The notes under the pieces were generated by a model that saw nothing but the letters and a program-made list of their open reading frames with translations, made no database searches and was not told the DNA's origin. A stretch of 64,000 nt of DNA from Nitrospira sp. (GTDB taxonomy: Bacteria; Nitrospirota; Nitrospiria; Nitrospirales; Nitrospiraceae), in NCBI GenBank assembly GCA_024998625.1, contig JACOEL010000007.1, forward strand, positions 1-64,000, written 5' to 3'. Below are positions 8,639 through 18,017 of this stretch, in pieces. Positions within the stretch are counted from its first letter, which is position 1, and every line of letters begins with the position of its first letter. The translations under genes were made by a program, and so were the position numbers.

Positions 8639-10031
8639 GATGGAGCACCCTCAATAGAGGCATCAGTGTGGCGATGTCCTTCTCTCGTTCCAATGTCCAC
8701 ACGAAACCAATAAGTTTTTCGACCTGCGCGCGCCCGATTCGTCTCGATGCGAGGCGCCGTAGTTTGTCCTCCACATCCTGGTCCGACATGGGATTGCCGG
8801 GATGGCCCAGGGGGACATCCACATGCCTCATGTACACCGTTCCCGTCGTTGTCCTCAGCGTGAGGCGGGTCGGCATGGATCCAGGATAGAGGCCGGCGAA
8901 TTCCGGCTGCGGGACGACACGCACCTTTTTCATGAGCTCGTGCAGCGCTGGATCTCGCAGCCGGTCAGAGTCGAATGAATGCACGGTCACGCGACCATCC
9001 AGCAACGCCACCGCGACGCAATAGGGGAAGCTGTGATCGGCCGTTTCGCGCGTCGTCGGGTGCCACTTCTCCGGATCGCGCCCGATAATTTCTATCGCGA
9101 CATCGTAACTGCCGATTTCAATCTCGCTCAGACGTTGGACTGCATCGGCCCCCTCCGCCTTGATCACCTCCGCTCGCAGGGCCAGCGCCGCTTCGACCGC
9201 AGTCTGGGCGTGGTATTCCACCGGGAAATGTTTGATGTAGGAATCGAGAATCTTGAACGAAGCCAGGGTGTCGTCGGGAGCCCGCTCTCCGCCCAATCTC
9301 GACAGCTCGAATGGTCCGGACACCAGCCTCATGAAGCCTTTTTCGCCTTCAAAGATGGGGGCGGGGCCGGTCATGCCCCGTTGGGCCAGGATGGCCGCGA
9401 AGAGACCGTTGCGGGCGGCATTCGAGAATGCGCAGGCTTTCCACATGGACATGTCGCCGACTCTGGTTTGCCGGAGCGCCACGTTCGCCACGGCGGCCAG
9501 GTTGATGGCCTGCGTGGTCTGCGCCTCCGTCAGTTTCAGCGTTTTGGCTACGCCGAGCGCGGACGAGATCGATCCATAGGTCACATGGTCCCACCCACGG
9601 GAGCGTAACGCGGCGGCGTCGCAGAGCCGGCACTGGATTTCGTAAGCTAAGGCGATGGCCTGGATGACCCGCTTGCCCGAGGCATGGGCTATTTCGCCGG
9701 CGGCGAGGATTGCGGCAAGGTTGTCCGAAGGATGGGCCGGCTCTTTCGAGAGATAGGTATCGTTGAAGTCGAGGTAGCGGACCACCGCGCCGTTGGCGAA
9801 GGCGGCCAGGTCCGGCAGGGTCTTGTGGGACGTCCCCCAGATTGTCGCGCCGCCGGGTACTTGGGCGGATTGTGCCACGTGACGCGCAATCCGACAGGGA
9901 GTCGCCTTCCAGGCGCCAAAGGCACAGGCGGCGCTGTCGAGAATCCGTCGCTTGACCTCATGGACCACGTCGCCGGGCAGGTCGTCGTAACAAAGGGTCT
10001 GGGTATAACTCGCAAGACGATCCGCCAACAT
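8628..10031 (-). CDS. prpD: MmgE/PrpD family protein, probable 2-methylcitrate dehydratase
   Basis: 467 residues, matching the PrpD family, which dehydrates 2-methylcitrate to 2-methyl-cis-aconitate. Seen: the N-terminal helical domain with RRILDSAACAFGAW, the segment YLDFNDTYLSKEPAHPSDN near residue 100 that is typical of the family, and TADHSFPYCVAVAL near 345. The ATG at 10031 follows GAGAGG by six bases; the open frame extends 48 codons further up but that stretch is low-complexity shadow sequence inside the MeaB region. It lies between meaB and prpB in the same unit. MmgE-type enzymes can also accept 2-methylcitrate in fatty-acid-degrading contexts, so the role is well supported by neighbours but not proven. 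Confidence 0.88.
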   Translation of the reverse strand: MLADRLASYTQTLCYDDLPGDVVHEVKRRILDSAACAFGAWKATPCRIARHVAQSAQVPGGATIWGTSHKTLPDLAAFANGAVVRYLDFNDTYLSKEPAHPSDNLAAILAAGEIAHASGKRVIQAIALAYEIQCRLCDAAALRSRGWDHVTYGSISSALGVAKTLKLTEAQTTQAINLAAVANVALRQTRVGDMSMWKACAFSNAARNGLFAAILAQRGMTGPAPIFEGEKGFMRLVSGPFELSRLGGERAPDDTLASFKILDSYIKHFPVEYHAQTAVEAALALRAEVIKAEGADAVQRLSEIEIGSYDVAIEIIGRDPEKWHPTTRETADHSFPYCVAVALLDGRVTVHSFDSDRLRDPALHELMKKVRVVPQPEFAGLYPGSMPTRLTLRTTTGTVYMRHVDVPLGHPGNPMSDQDVEDKLRRLASRRIGRAQVEKLIGFVWTLEREKDIATLMPLLRVLHRDA

Positions 10032-10060
10032 GATGATCCTCTCGACAACAGGCCGTGCCG

Positions 10061-10834
10061 TCAGCCCGGTGTGTGCGCGAGATCCTGGAGCCGTTGCTCT
10101 TCGGCGATCATGGCGATCAGCTCCGGAATGCCCTCCCCCTTGACGGCCACGGTGCGCAGCACGTGCGGGCACCACTCGCGTAGATCGCGCACTGCGGTCT
10201 CGGCGCCCTCGCGATCCCCTTTGTTGACGATCACGATATCCGCCACCTCCAGTAACCCTGCCTTCATGGCTTGTACGTCGTCACCCAATCCCGGTGCGAC
10301 CAGGGCAATGACGGTTCCGGCTACCGACACGACCTCGATCTCGCTTTGGCCGACGCCGACTGTTTCGATCAGGATCACGTCATACGCGGCCGCTTCCAGG
10401 ACGTGCAGCGCATCACGAGTCGTTCGCGCGAGCCCACCGGACTGACCGCGGGTTGCCATGCTGCGTATGTAGACTCCCGAATCGTCCGCATGCCGCTGCA
10501 TCCTGATCCGGTCGCCCAGTACCGCCCCGCCGGTGAGAGGGCTGCTGATATCCACTGCCAGGACGCCGACCGTTTTGCCGAGGCGGCGGTAGGCGGCGAT
10601 GAGTTGATCGATCAACGTGCTCTTCCCCGTGCCGGGATAACCCGTGACGCCGATCACCATGGCGCGCTTCTCCGGTGGCGTCAGGCGTTTCAACACGGCA
10701 GCCCCGGCCGGCTCCTGGTTCTCAAGCCAGGTGATCACTCGCGCCACAGCCCGGACCTCACCGGCCAGCACACGCCTGGCCATGGTCTCGACATCCTCTC
10801 GTTTCGATACTCGATCGACGCACGCGTGATCCAT
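10061..10834 (-). CDS. meaB: MeaB/ArgK-type G protein, chaperone of the B12 mutase
   Basis: A 257-residue G3E-family GTPase that guards B12-dependent acyl-CoA mutases, gating cofactor loading and repair. The P-loop GYPGTGKS is at residues 65-72, the switch region with VGVGQSEIEV lies near 150, and the base-specificity motif is NKGD near 205, where many relatives have NKAD. The start ATG at 10834 lies one base after the stop of the HMG-CoA lyase gene (TGA-C-ATG), pointing to coupled translation. It is about 25 residues shorter at the N-terminus than many MeaB proteins. Its partner should be the split mutase encoded at 14254-14661 and 15497-17092. Confidence 0.9.
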   Translation of the reverse strand: MDHACVDRVSKREDVETMARRVLAGEVRAVARVITWLENQEPAGAAVLKRLTPPEKRAMVIGVTGYPGTGKSTLIDQLIAAYRRLGKTVGVLAVDISSPLTGGAVLGDRIRMQRHADDSGVYIRSMATRGQSGGLARTTRDALHVLEAAAYDVILIETVGVGQSEIEVVSVAGTVIALVAPGLGDDVQAMKAGLLEVADIVIVNKGDREGAETAVRDLREWCPHVLRTVAVKGEGIPELIAMIAEEQRLQDLAHTPG

Positions 10835-10835
10835 G

Positions 10836-11783
10836 TCATTCCCAGCACGCAGGCTGTGGCATTTCACGATGATGGAGTTGCGCAAGCCGCGAATTCAGCG
10901 GATGCCGCACGGCGTCACCGAGTTGTTGTGCACAGGTGGCGACCAGCAGTTCATCCACCGGCACGTTGGCGCCGGAAGCCTTGAGCGCGAAGACCAGATC
11001 TTCGGTGGCGACATTCCCGGATGCGCCTGGAGCAGAGGGACAGCCGCCGAGGCCTCCGGCTGAAGCATCAAACGCCGTGATGCCATAGTCCCACCAAGCC
11101 GTGAGGGCATTGGCGATGGCCATGCCGTAGGTGTCATGGAAATGGAGCGAGAGGCGAGCCGGCTCGACATGCGGCAGCACCGTATCGAGCAATCTCCGCA
11201 TGTCCATCGGGGACGCCTTGCCGACTGTCTCGCCCAACGAGATGTCGTCGACCGCGAGATCGAGCAGCCGTTCCATCACGTCTCGTACCTGCGCGGGTGC
11301 AATGCGGCCTTCATAGGGACAAAACACGACCGTGGACAGGTAGGCTCTCACCGCCATACGATCTCGTTTTGCTGCCGCCACCACTGGTCTGAAGCGCAGG
11401 ATCGATTCCTGCACGGTCGCGTTGATGTTATGGCGGGTAAAGCTGTCCGAGGCAGCCGTAAAGACGGCGATCTTATCGAGGCCTGCCGCCCGTGCCCGTT
11501 CGAGGCCTCGTTCGTTTGGAACGAGGGCCGAATAGGTGACACCCGGGATGCGCTCGATGGCGCGGAAGACCTCATCGGAATCCGCAAGCTGCGGGATGGC
11601 CGTGGGTGACACGAAAGAGCCCGCTTCAATCTCCGTCACGCCGGTTCGTGACAGGGCATTGATCAACGAGATTTTGCGCAGGGTCGGCACGAATTCCGAT
11701 TCGTGCTGCAACCCGTCGCGCGGAGACACCTCGGTAATCCGGACGGAGGCTTGCCGTGAGTTATGTAGGCCGGCTTGCAACAT
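10836..11783 (-). CDS. liuE: Hydroxymethylglutaryl-CoA lyase
   Basis: A 315-residue TIM-barrel enzyme that cleaves HMG-CoA to acetyl-CoA and acetoacetate, the last step of leucine degradation. Catalytic and metal residues are visible: RDGLQ near residue 22, the two His of LHFHDTYG near 195, and the active-site Cys in GGLGGCPSAPGASGN near 230. The usual signature has Tyr or Phe after CP; here it is Ser. The ATG at 11783 is preceded by AAGGA; the longer open frame upstream starts inside the next gene and is Arg-rich shadow sequence. The start overlaps the end of liuC by 23 bases. Confidence 0.93.
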   Translation of the reverse strand: MLQAGLHNSRQASVRITEVSPRDGLQHESEFVPTLRKISLINALSRTGVTEIEAGSFVSPTAIPQLADSDEVFRAIERIPGVTYSALVPNERGLERARAAGLDKIAVFTAASDSFTRHNINATVQESILRFRPVVAAAKRDRMAVRAYLSTVVFCPYEGRIAPAQVRDVMERLLDLAVDDISLGETVGKASPMDMRRLLDTVLPHVEPARLSLHFHDTYGMAIANALTAWWDYGITAFDASAGGLGGCPSAPGASGNVATEDLVFALKASGANVPVDELLVATCAQQLGDAVRHPLNSRLAQLHHREMPQPACWE

Positions 11784-12609
11784 GGTGTTCCTTCGTCTTC
11801 TCCCATGCTGGCGGCGGTTCCTGTCCCTGGGCCCACTCTGGTGGCCTCTTCTCCGCAAAGGCGCGGAGCCCTTCAATCGCCTCGGAAGCACCACGAGCGT
11901 GTGCATTGGCCTCTGCGCAGGTCACCCCGCGTTCTTGATCGGGCAACGGGCGTATCCTCAAGATCAACCCTTTTGTCGCCCTGGTTGCGCGAGGAGCCAG
12001 CTGCCTGACGGCATCAATGACTTCCGTGATGCGATTGTCAAGATCGCGTTGCGATACGACGTCGTGCACGAGGCCGAATCGATGAGCCACCGATGTGGTG
12101 AATGTTTCGCCGGTCAGCGCATACCGTCGAAGAAACGATTCGCCTGCCTTGCGGAGGAGAAAGGGAGCGATGACCGCCGGGATCAACCCGAGCCTGGCCT
12201 CGCTGAGCGAAAACATCGCATCTTCCGCCGCGACGACGATATCGCAGACCGCCATCAGTCCGAGCCCGCCCCCGAAGGCAGGCCCTTGCACCCGGGCGAT
12301 GACGGGACAGGGAGATTCGTCGATGGCGCGATACATGCGGGTGAGGCGATAGGCGTCATCGGTTGCCTGGGTGTCAGAGACCGGAGACGTGGAGTGCATC
12401 CACTGGAGATCGGCCCCGGCGCAAAAGACCGGTCCGGCACTGGATAGCAGAATTCCTCTGAGCGACGGCTCCTGGGCCGATTCGTCGAACGCCTGAGTCA
12501 ACTCATTTATCATCCGGCTGTCGAAGGCGTTGCGCCGTTCAGTCCGGTCGAGCGTGATGCCGAGGATGTCGCCGCGTGATTCCATCGTCAGGGTCGTATA
12601 CCGATGCAT
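11761..12609 (-). CDS. liuC: 3-methylglutaconyl-CoA hydratase (crotonase family)
   Basis: A 282-residue crotonase-fold protein that hydrates methylglutaconyl-CoA to HMG-CoA in leucine breakdown. The oxyanion-hole segments are FCAGADLQWM near residue 65 and FGGGLGLMAVCD near 110. One catalytic Glu is kept in SLSEARLGLIPAVI near 135; the other classical crotonase Glu is Gly here (GGGLGL), a pattern I associate with LiuC proteins. The start is fixed by a very strong AAGGAGG five bases before the ATG at 12609, although the frame is open further upstream into the carboxyltransferase stop. It sits between the MCC beta gene and HMG-CoA lyase, exactly the liu pathway order. Confidence 0.9.
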   Translation of the reverse strand: MHRYTTLTMESRGDILGITLDRTERRNAFDSRMINELTQAFDESAQEPSLRGILLSSAGPVFCAGADLQWMHSTSPVSDTQATDDAYRLTRMYRAIDESPCPVIARVQGPAFGGGLGLMAVCDIVVAAEDAMFSLSEARLGLIPAVIAPFLLRKAGESFLRRYALTGETFTTSVAHRFGLVHDVVSQRDLDNRITEVIDAVRQLAPRATRATKGLILRIRPLPDQERGVTCAEANAHARGASEAIEGLRAFAEKRPPEWAQGQEPPPAWEKTKEHHVASRPT

Positions 12610-12635
12610 TCCTGCCTCCTTAGGCGTCGCGATCT

Positions 12636-14240
12636 TCACATACGAAACACCGGCACATGGGTTTCTCTGGCCGGAGTGGATGCGGTGATATCCAGGCAGA
12701 ACCCCAGGACGGTTCGTGTCTCCACGGGATCCAGAATGCCGTCGTCCCAGAGTCGCGCGCTGCTGAAATAGGGACTGCCTTCCTGCTCATATTGCGACCG
12801 TGTGGCCTCCGTCATTCTCCTCTGTTCTTCATCCGACAGCCGTCCCTGTTCACGCGCACGCTGCTGTTGCTTGATGGTGACAAGCACCTGCGCGGCCTGT
12901 TGCGCGCCCATCACCGAGGTCCGCGCGTTGGGCCAGGTGAAGAGGAAGCGAGGCCCGTAGCCGCGCCCGCACATGGCATAGTTGCCGGCTCCGTGTGAGG
13001 CACCGATCAGAACGGTGAATTTTGGAACTTCGGCGGTCGCGACGGCCTGCACCATTTTGGCGCCGTCTTTGATGATGCCTCTCGTTTCATAATCTTTTCC
13101 GACCATAAACCCCGTGATATTTTGCAGGAACACCAACGGAATACGCCGCTGCGTGCAGAGTTGGATAAAGTGCGCGCCTTTCAGCGCGGACTCCGAGAGC
13201 AGCACCCCGTTGTTCGCAACGATTCCCACGAGATGACCCATCCAGTGGGCAAATCCGCAGACCAGCGTGGAGCCGTACCGTGCCTTGAATTCCTGAAAGC
13301 GGCTGCCGTCCACGAGCCGCGCAATCACCTCCCGGACCTCCCATCTCTGACGCGGATTCGCGGGAATGATTCCATAGAGTTCTTCGGCCGGGTACAGGGG
13401 CTCGTCGATCTGGTCTCGACGAAGTCTCGGAGGCCGTCGCCCGAGCGTGGCAATGATCGATCGGCAGATGTCCAATGCGTCATGGTCATCCTGCGCCAGA
13501 TGATCGCTCACGCCCGATAAGCGGGTGTGGAGATCGGCCCCCCCGAGTTCTTCACTGGTGACGTCTTCGCCGGTTGCGGCTTTGACCAGGGGCGGTCCTG
13601 CCAGGTAAATCGTGCCGGTTCCCTGGACGATCACGTTTTCGTCGCACATGGCCGGTACATAGGCGCCGCCGGCCGTGCACATGCCCATGACCACGGCAAT
13701 CTGGGCGATACCGGCTGCGGACATTCGCGCCTGATTGAAAAAGATCCGCCCGAAATGGTCTTTGTCGGCAAAGACCTCAGCCTGCATAGGCAGGAAGATG
13801 CCGCCGGAATCGACGAGATAAATCGCCGGCAACCGGTTCTCCAAGGCGATTTCTTGCGCCCGCAAATGTTTCTTGATGGTCATGGGGAAGTAGGTTCCCC
13901 CTTTGACCGTCGCGTCGTTGGCCGTAACGACACAGAATCGTCCCGACACGGAGCCGATGCCGGTGATCAGTCCTGCGGCCGGGACCTGATTATCATACAA
14001 TCCAAAGGCGGCGAGGGGACTGAGTTCGATCCAGGGAGATCCTCGATCGAGTAGGGCGGCAATGCGCTCGCGTGCCGTCATCTTTCCGCGTTTCTTGTGG
14101 AGCGCCACTGCGTCGGCCGGTCCGCCCGCTTGCACGATGGCCAGGTGCTTCTTCAGATCGGCCATCAGGCTTTCGTACTGTGCCTGGGCACGACGGAAGT
14201 CTTCCGATGTCTTATGCACGGCGGTCTTCAGGACGCGCAT
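12636..14240 (-). CDS. liuB: Acyl-CoA carboxylase carboxyltransferase (beta) subunit, methylcrotonyl-CoA type
   Basis: A 534-residue carboxyltransferase of the MCC beta type, which moves CO2 from biotin to 3-methylcrotonyl-CoA. Two crotonase-like halves can be followed: an N-terminal half with KMTARERI near residue 53 and [15 protein letters not shown] near 195, and a C-terminal half with [15 protein letters not shown] near 375 and [14 protein letters not shown] near 410. These match MCC more closely than propionyl-CoA carboxylase. The next two leucine-pathway genes follow at once. No biotin carboxylase/biotin-carrier alpha subunit is encoded anywhere in the window, so it must be supplied from elsewhere or shared. 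Frame and length look intact. Confidence 0.9.
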   Translation of the reverse strand: MRVLKTAVHKTSEDFRRAQAQYESLMADLKKHLAIVQAGGPADAVALHKKRGKMTARERIAALLDRGSPWIELSPLAAFGLYDNQVPAAGLITGIGSVSGRFCVVTANDATVKGGTYFPMTIKKHLRAQEIALENRLPAIYLVDSGGIFLPMQAEVFADKDHFGRIFFNQARMSAAGIAQIAVVMGMCTAGGAYVPAMCDENVIVQGTGTIYLAGPPLVKAATGEDVTSEELGGADLHTRLSGVSDHLAQDDHDALDICRSIIATLGRRPPRLRRDQIDEPLYPAEELYGIIPANPRQRWEVREVIARLVDGSRFQEFKARYGSTLVCGFAHWMGHLVGIVANNGVLLSESALKGAHFIQLCTQRRIPLVFLQNITGFMVGKDYETRGIIKDGAKMVQAVATAEVPKFTVLIGASHGAGNYAMCGRGYGPRFLFTWPNARTSVMGAQQAAQVLVTIKQQQRAREQGRLSDEEQRRMTEATRSQYEQEGSPYFSSARLWDDGILDPVETRTVLGFCLDITASTPARETHVPVFRM

Positions 14241-14253
14241 CTCGGAAATCCTC

Positions 14254-14661
14254 TCAACGCTCGACTCGCAGCCCCTTCACGAACTCGACGATGTCATGCA
14301 TCGGGGTGGCCGGTCGAAATAACATCTGCACACCGGCGGCTTTCAGTCGCGGTACGTCGTCATCGGGGATAATGCCCCCGCCGAACAACGTGACGTCTCC
14401 CGCGCCCTGCTCTTTCAGCAACCGGAGCACGCGGGGAAAGAGCGAGTTGTGGGCGCCGGAATGGATACTGAGCCCGATAGCCTGCACATCCTCCTGAATG
14501 GCGGTGGTCACGATCTGCTCCGGCGTCTGATGAAGCCCGGTGTAAATGATTTCCATTCCGGCATCGCGCAGTGCCCGGACGACGAGCTTGACCCCCCGAT
14601 CATGGCCGTCCAATCCCACTTTGCCGATCAACACTCGAATGGGTGTCGTCGCTATTGCCAT
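14254..14661 (-). CDS. icmB: B12-binding small subunit of acyl-CoA mutase (IcmB/MutB-C-term type)
   Basis: 135 residues forming a single cobalamin-binding flavodoxin-like domain. The lower-ligand motif DGHDRG has its cobalt-binding His at residue 20; LSIHSGAH near 64-70 and [10 protein letters not shown] near 93 are the other parts of the B12 pocket. It supplies adenosylcobalamin to the catalytic large subunit encoded at 15497-17092. The length matches the separate small subunit of isobutyryl-CoA mutase and of archaeal split methylmalonyl-CoA mutases. The start overlaps the end of the metallo-beta-lactamase gene by 10 bases. Confidence 0.92.
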   Translation of the reverse strand: MAIATTPIRVLIGKVGLDGHDRGVKLVVRALRDAGMEIIYTGLHQTPEQIVTTAIQEDVQAIGLSIHSGAHNSLFPRVLRLLKEQGAGDVTLFGGGIIPDDDVPRLKAAGVQMLFRPATPMHDIVEFVKGLRVER

Positions 14662-15500
14662 ACGTTCACCTCTTCCAGCACATATCGTCCTTCCGTATCC
14701 CTCCTGAGATGACCGGCCTGGATTCGGGGATCGTGTTCAAATATCAGCAGCCAGTGCTCCTCAAACGCTCGATCCAGCACCTGGCGCTTGGTATCGAGCG
14801 TTTGCATGGGATCGAGGTCGTATCCCATGATGTAGGGGAGAGGCAGATGCGAGACGGTGGGGATCAGATCACCCAGGAAGAAGGCAATCCGGCCTTCCGA
14901 CTCGATTTTGACACTCTGATGAAAGCGCGTATGACCGGCCGTGACCATCGTGATGATGCCCGGCAGCAGTTCCGTATCACCGCGGAGGAACTCCCACTGA
15001 TTCAGTTGCGCGACCGGTGAGAAATTATTCCGCCGGTAACTGGCCCTGGTCCGTTCATTTGCCGCAACGGCATCATCGTACTCGCCCTGTTGCACATAGT
15101 AGGTGGCCTTGGGAAAGGCGGGCCGCAGTAGGCCGTTCCCGTTCGTCACCGTATTGCCTCCGGCATGGTCGAAGTGCAGATGGGTGTTGATGACCAGATG
15201 AATGTCATCGTGGGTGAGGCTGTGGCGCTGCAGCGAGTCGCGCAGGGTCGGCGTTCGCTCCACTGCAAACATGGAGTGGAACTTCGCATCTTCCTTATCG
15301 CCCAGTCCGGTATCCACCAGGACGTTCTTGCCGTGGGCCTGGATCAACAGACAGTTCAAGTGGAGCGGAATACGATTCAGCTCATCCGCCGGGCAGCATT
15401 TCTGCCAGAGTGTCTTGGGCACCACCCCGAACATGGCCCCGCCATCCAGCCGAAACCGGCCATCGGTCACTGCATAAATGTCGAAGGCTCCGAGTTTCAT
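14652..15500 (-). CDS. Metallo-beta-lactamase fold hydrolase
   Basis: A 282-residue MBL-fold protein with the metal motif HLHFDH at residues 107-112, a further His in AGHTRFHQS near 200, and Asp in FFLGDL near 221, so a dinuclear metal site looks complete. It has no signal peptide and is most like cytosolic MBL hydrolases (AHL-lactonase/glyoxalase II-like set). It is placed between the large and small subunits of the B12 mutase with overlaps of 4 and 10 bases, so it is made with them. A thioesterase or lactonase role on a pathway acyl-CoA or by-product is possible but is only inferred from position. Confidence 0.82.
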   Translation of the reverse strand: MKLGAFDIYAVTDGRFRLDGGAMFGVVPKTLWQKCCPADELNRIPLHLNCLLIQAHGKNVLVDTGLGDKEDAKFHSMFAVERTPTLRDSLQRHSLTHDDIHLVINTHLHFDHAGGNTVTNGNGLLRPAFPKATYYVQQGEYDDAVAANERTRASYRRNNFSPVAQLNQWEFLRGDTELLPGIITMVTAGHTRFHQSVKIESEGRIAFFLGDLIPTVSHLPLPYIMGYDLDPMQTLDTKRQVLDRAFEEHWLLIFEHDPRIQAGHLRRDTEGRYVLEEVNVWQ

Positions 15501-17092
15501 AACACCACCGGCTCGCGATAGGTTCCATATACTTCCTTCAGCGCGGCGCAGATCTCTCCCAATGTGGCCTTCGCCTTCACGGCTTCAATTAGAGCCGGCA
15601 TGAGATTCTGGTGGCAAGCGGCCGTTTCCTGTAACTCCTCTAGTGAGCCGGCCATCTTGAACGGATCACGCGACTTTCTGACATCCGACAAACGCGCGAC
15701 CTGCTCCTGTTCCACTTCCGGTCCGATCTTCAAAATGGGGATGGAGCGTGTTTCCTGTTCCACATAATCGGTGACGCCGACGATGGGCCGCTCCTTGTGT
15801 TCAATTTCTTTCTGATACCGTTGCGAGGCATCGAGAATTTCCCGCTGCGGAAAACCGCTTTCGATCGCCGCCACTATTCCACCCATCCGATCCAATGTTC
15901 GGAAATAATCCCGCGCTCCCTCTTCCAATCGGTTCGTCAGCGACTCGACAAAGTAGGAGCCACCCAACGGATCGACGCAGTTGACGGTTTCGCTTTCGGA
16001 GGCGATGACCTGTTGTGTCCGCAAGGCCAGCGTGACCGCTTCTTCCGTGGGCAGCGCCAGGGTTTCATCCATCGAGTTGGTATGGAGCGATTGGGTCCCG
16101 CCGAGCACCGCGGCCAGGGCCTGAAGGGTGGTGCGCACCACGTTGTTCATCGGCTGTTGGGCGGTCAAGGAGCAGCCTGCCGTTTGGGCGTGACAGCGGA
16201 GTTGGAGGGAGCGGGGATTCTTCGGGTGGTAACGTCGCTCCATTTCACGCGCCCACAAGCGCCGGGCGGCTCGGAATTTCGCAATTTCTTCGAAGAAGTC
16301 ATTGTGCACGTTGAAAAAGAAGGAAAGTTGCGGCGCGAAGGCATCCACGTCGAGGCCGGACTTCACGGCCGCATCCACATAGGCGAGTCCGTCGTAGAGT
16401 GTGAATGCGAGTTCTTGAACGGCTGTCGAGCCTGCCTCCCGGATGTGGTATCCGCTGATGCTGATCGGATGCCACTTGGGGACATGAGCGGCGCAGTAGG
16501 CGATCGTATCGACGATGATCGCGAGGTGCGGTTCGGGCGGGAAGAGCCACTCCTTTTGCGCGATATACTCTTTCAGAATATCGTTTTGAATCGTGCCGCC
16601 GAGTCGGTCGAACGGGATGCCTCGTTTTTCCGCCACGGCCAGATACATGGCAAACAGTACCGCGGCCGGTCCGTTGATCGTCATCGAGGTGGTGACCTGG
16701 TCGAGCGGGATGCCGTCGAACAGCCGTTCCATGTCGGCGAGCGAGGAGATGGCCACGCCACAGTGGCCCACTTCGCCTCGCGCCATCGGATCATCCGCAT
16801 CAAGGCCCATGAGGGTCGGGAGGTCGAACGCGACGCTCAGGCCGGTCTGTCCCTGCGCCAGAAGGTACTTGAATCTCCGATTCGTATCGTCCGCGGAGCC
16901 GAAACCAGCGAATTGCCGCATGGTCCAGAGGCGACTGCGGTACATGCCCGGGTAGATGCCGCGGGTGTAGGGAAATGAGCCCGGTTGGCCAAGATCCTGT
17001 TCGACGTTCCAGCCTTTCAGATGGTCAGGGCTGTAGACCCGTTCGATGTCTAATCCAGAGAGGGAGGAGAAACGAGATTTCCGCTCGTTCAT
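15497..17092 (-). CDS. icmA: B12-dependent acyl-CoA mutase large subunit, isobutyryl-CoA mutase-like
   Basis: A 531-residue catalytic subunit of the methylmalonyl-CoA mutase superfamily, lacking the B12 domain, which is the separate 135-residue protein nearby. The TIM-barrel signatures are intact: [10 protein letters not shown] (residues 56-65), [10 protein letters not shown] (84-93), [10 protein letters not shown] (167-176) and the conserved active-site His in SISGYH (216). Spacing from His216 shows that the two residues contacting the acyl group are Phe61 and Gln179. Methylmalonyl-CoA mutase has Tyr89 and Arg207 there; isobutyryl-CoA mutase has Phe and Gln. The likely reaction is therefore isobutyryl-CoA to n-butyryl-CoA, linking valine to beta-oxidation. 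GGAGGG precedes the ATG. Automatic annotation would probably call it methylmalonyl-CoA mutase. Confidence 0.87.
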   Translation of the reverse strand: MNERKSRFSSLSGLDIERVYSPDHLKGWNVEQDLGQPGSFPYTRGIYPGMYRSRLWTMRQFAGFGSADDTNRRFKYLLAQGQTGLSVAFDLPTLMGLDADDPMARGEVGHCGVAISSLADMERLFDGIPLDQVTTSMTINGPAAVLFAMYLAVAEKRGIPFDRLGGTIQNDILKEYIAQKEWLFPPEPHLAIIVDTIAYCAAHVPKWHPISISGYHIREAGSTAVQELAFTLYDGLAYVDAAVKSGLDVDAFAPQLSFFFNVHNDFFEEIAKFRAARRLWAREMERRYHPKNPRSLQLRCHAQTAGCSLTAQQPMNNVVRTTLQALAAVLGGTQSLHTNSMDETLALPTEEAVTLALRTQQVIASESETVNCVDPLGGSYFVESLTNRLEEGARDYFRTLDRMGGIVAAIESGFPQREILDASQRYQKEIEHKERPIVGVTDYVEQETRSIPILKIGPEVEQEQVARLSDVRKSRDPFKMAGSLEELQETAACHQNLMPALIEAVKAKATLGEICAALKEVYGTYREPVVL

Positions 17093-17122
17093 GATGCGGC
17101 CCTCCGGGAAGGAACGAGAACG

Positions 17123-18004
17123 TCAGCTCACCGTCACCGGCTGGTCTCCATACACATAGAATCCATGCCCGCTCTTTCTTCCGAGCCAACCGGCTTCGAC
17201 ATACTTGCGCAGCAGGGGACAGGGGCGGAACTTCGGGTCACCCAGGTCCTGATGGAGCACTTCGCAAATTGCGAGCACCGTATCCAGACCGATGCGATCG
17301 GCCAAGGCCAGGGGACCCTCGGGATGGTTGGTCCCTTCCACCATCGCCAGATCAATCGATTCGGCCGTTGCCACGCCTTCCTCCAGCGCAAAGACAGCCT
17401 CGTTAATCATGGGAATGAGAACCCGGTTGACGATGAAGCCGGGGAAATCCTTACACAGCACCGCGGTTTTCCCGGCGCGGCGGACAAGCTCCAGAGCCAG
17501 TTGCACCATATGCTCGGAGGTCTCGATGGCGCGCACCACTTCGACCAGCCGCATGACCGGGACGGGATTCATGAAATGGATGCCGACGACGCGATCGGGA
17601 CGACCTGAGGCCATGCCCAGGGTCGCGATTGAAATCGAGGACGTATTGCTGGCCAGCAGGGTTGCTGGTTCGCAGACCTGTCCTAATTGCGCGAACAGCG
17701 CTCGTTTCATGACGGGATCTTCCGGTATCGCTTCGATCACCACTTGAGCCTCTCGTAATCGTTGCATGTGCCTCATCGGATGAATGATGGCCATGGCCGA
17801 CCCGGCCTGATCTCCCCGCAGGGCACCTTTCTCGACCGCTTTCGTGACCCCCTGCCAGATTTTCTTGATGGCGTCTTCCAGCGCCTCTTCCGTTGCATCT
17901 ATGAGGAGGACGTTCCATCCCGCCGTGGCCAGCACCTGCGTGATGCCGCGCCCCATCTGTCCCGCGCCTACGACCCCGATGGTCTTGATGTCGTCGATGG
18001 TCAT
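17123..18004 (-). CDS. 3-hydroxyacyl-CoA dehydrogenase (3-hydroxybutyryl-CoA type)
   Basis: 293 residues, the length of single-module 3-hydroxybutyryl-CoA dehydrogenases. The NAD fold GVVGAGQMGRGI is at residues 10-21; SNTSS near 117, HFMNPVPVM near 138 and PGFIVNRV near 185 are family signatures, the first His of HFMNP being the catalytic base. It would oxidise 3-hydroxyacyl-CoA to 3-ketoacyl-CoA. The ATG at 18004 follows GGAG by six bases; an upstream extension of the frame overlaps the thiolase gene and is rejected. It lies 13 bases after the thiolase stop and 30 bases before icmA, so butyryl-CoA made by the mutase could feed it after dehydrogenation and hydration. Confidence 0.92.
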   Translation of the reverse strand: MTIDDIKTIGVVGAGQMGRGITQVLATAGWNVLLIDATEEALEDAIKKIWQGVTKAVEKGALRGDQAGSAMAIIHPMRHMQRLREAQVVIEAIPEDPVMKRALFAQLGQVCEPATLLASNTSSISIATLGMASGRPDRVVGIHFMNPVPVMRLVEVVRAIETSEHMVQLALELVRRAGKTAVLCKDFPGFIVNRVLIPMINEAVFALEEGVATAESIDLAMVEGTNHPEGPLALADRIGLDTVLAICEVLHQDLGDPKFRPCPLLRKYVEAGWLGRKSGHGFYVYGDQPVTVS

Positions 18005-18017
18005 AACGATCTCCGGT

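Noticed and set aside
15797..16978. 393-codon plus-strand frame opposite icmA
   Set aside because: Antisense shadow of a conserved enzyme, with no start signal and implausible composition.
15497..17092. Calling the large mutase subunit methylmalonyl-CoA mutase
   Set aside because: The substrate-contact positions are Phe61 and Gln179 rather than Tyr and Arg, and a methylcitrate route already handles propionyl-CoA.
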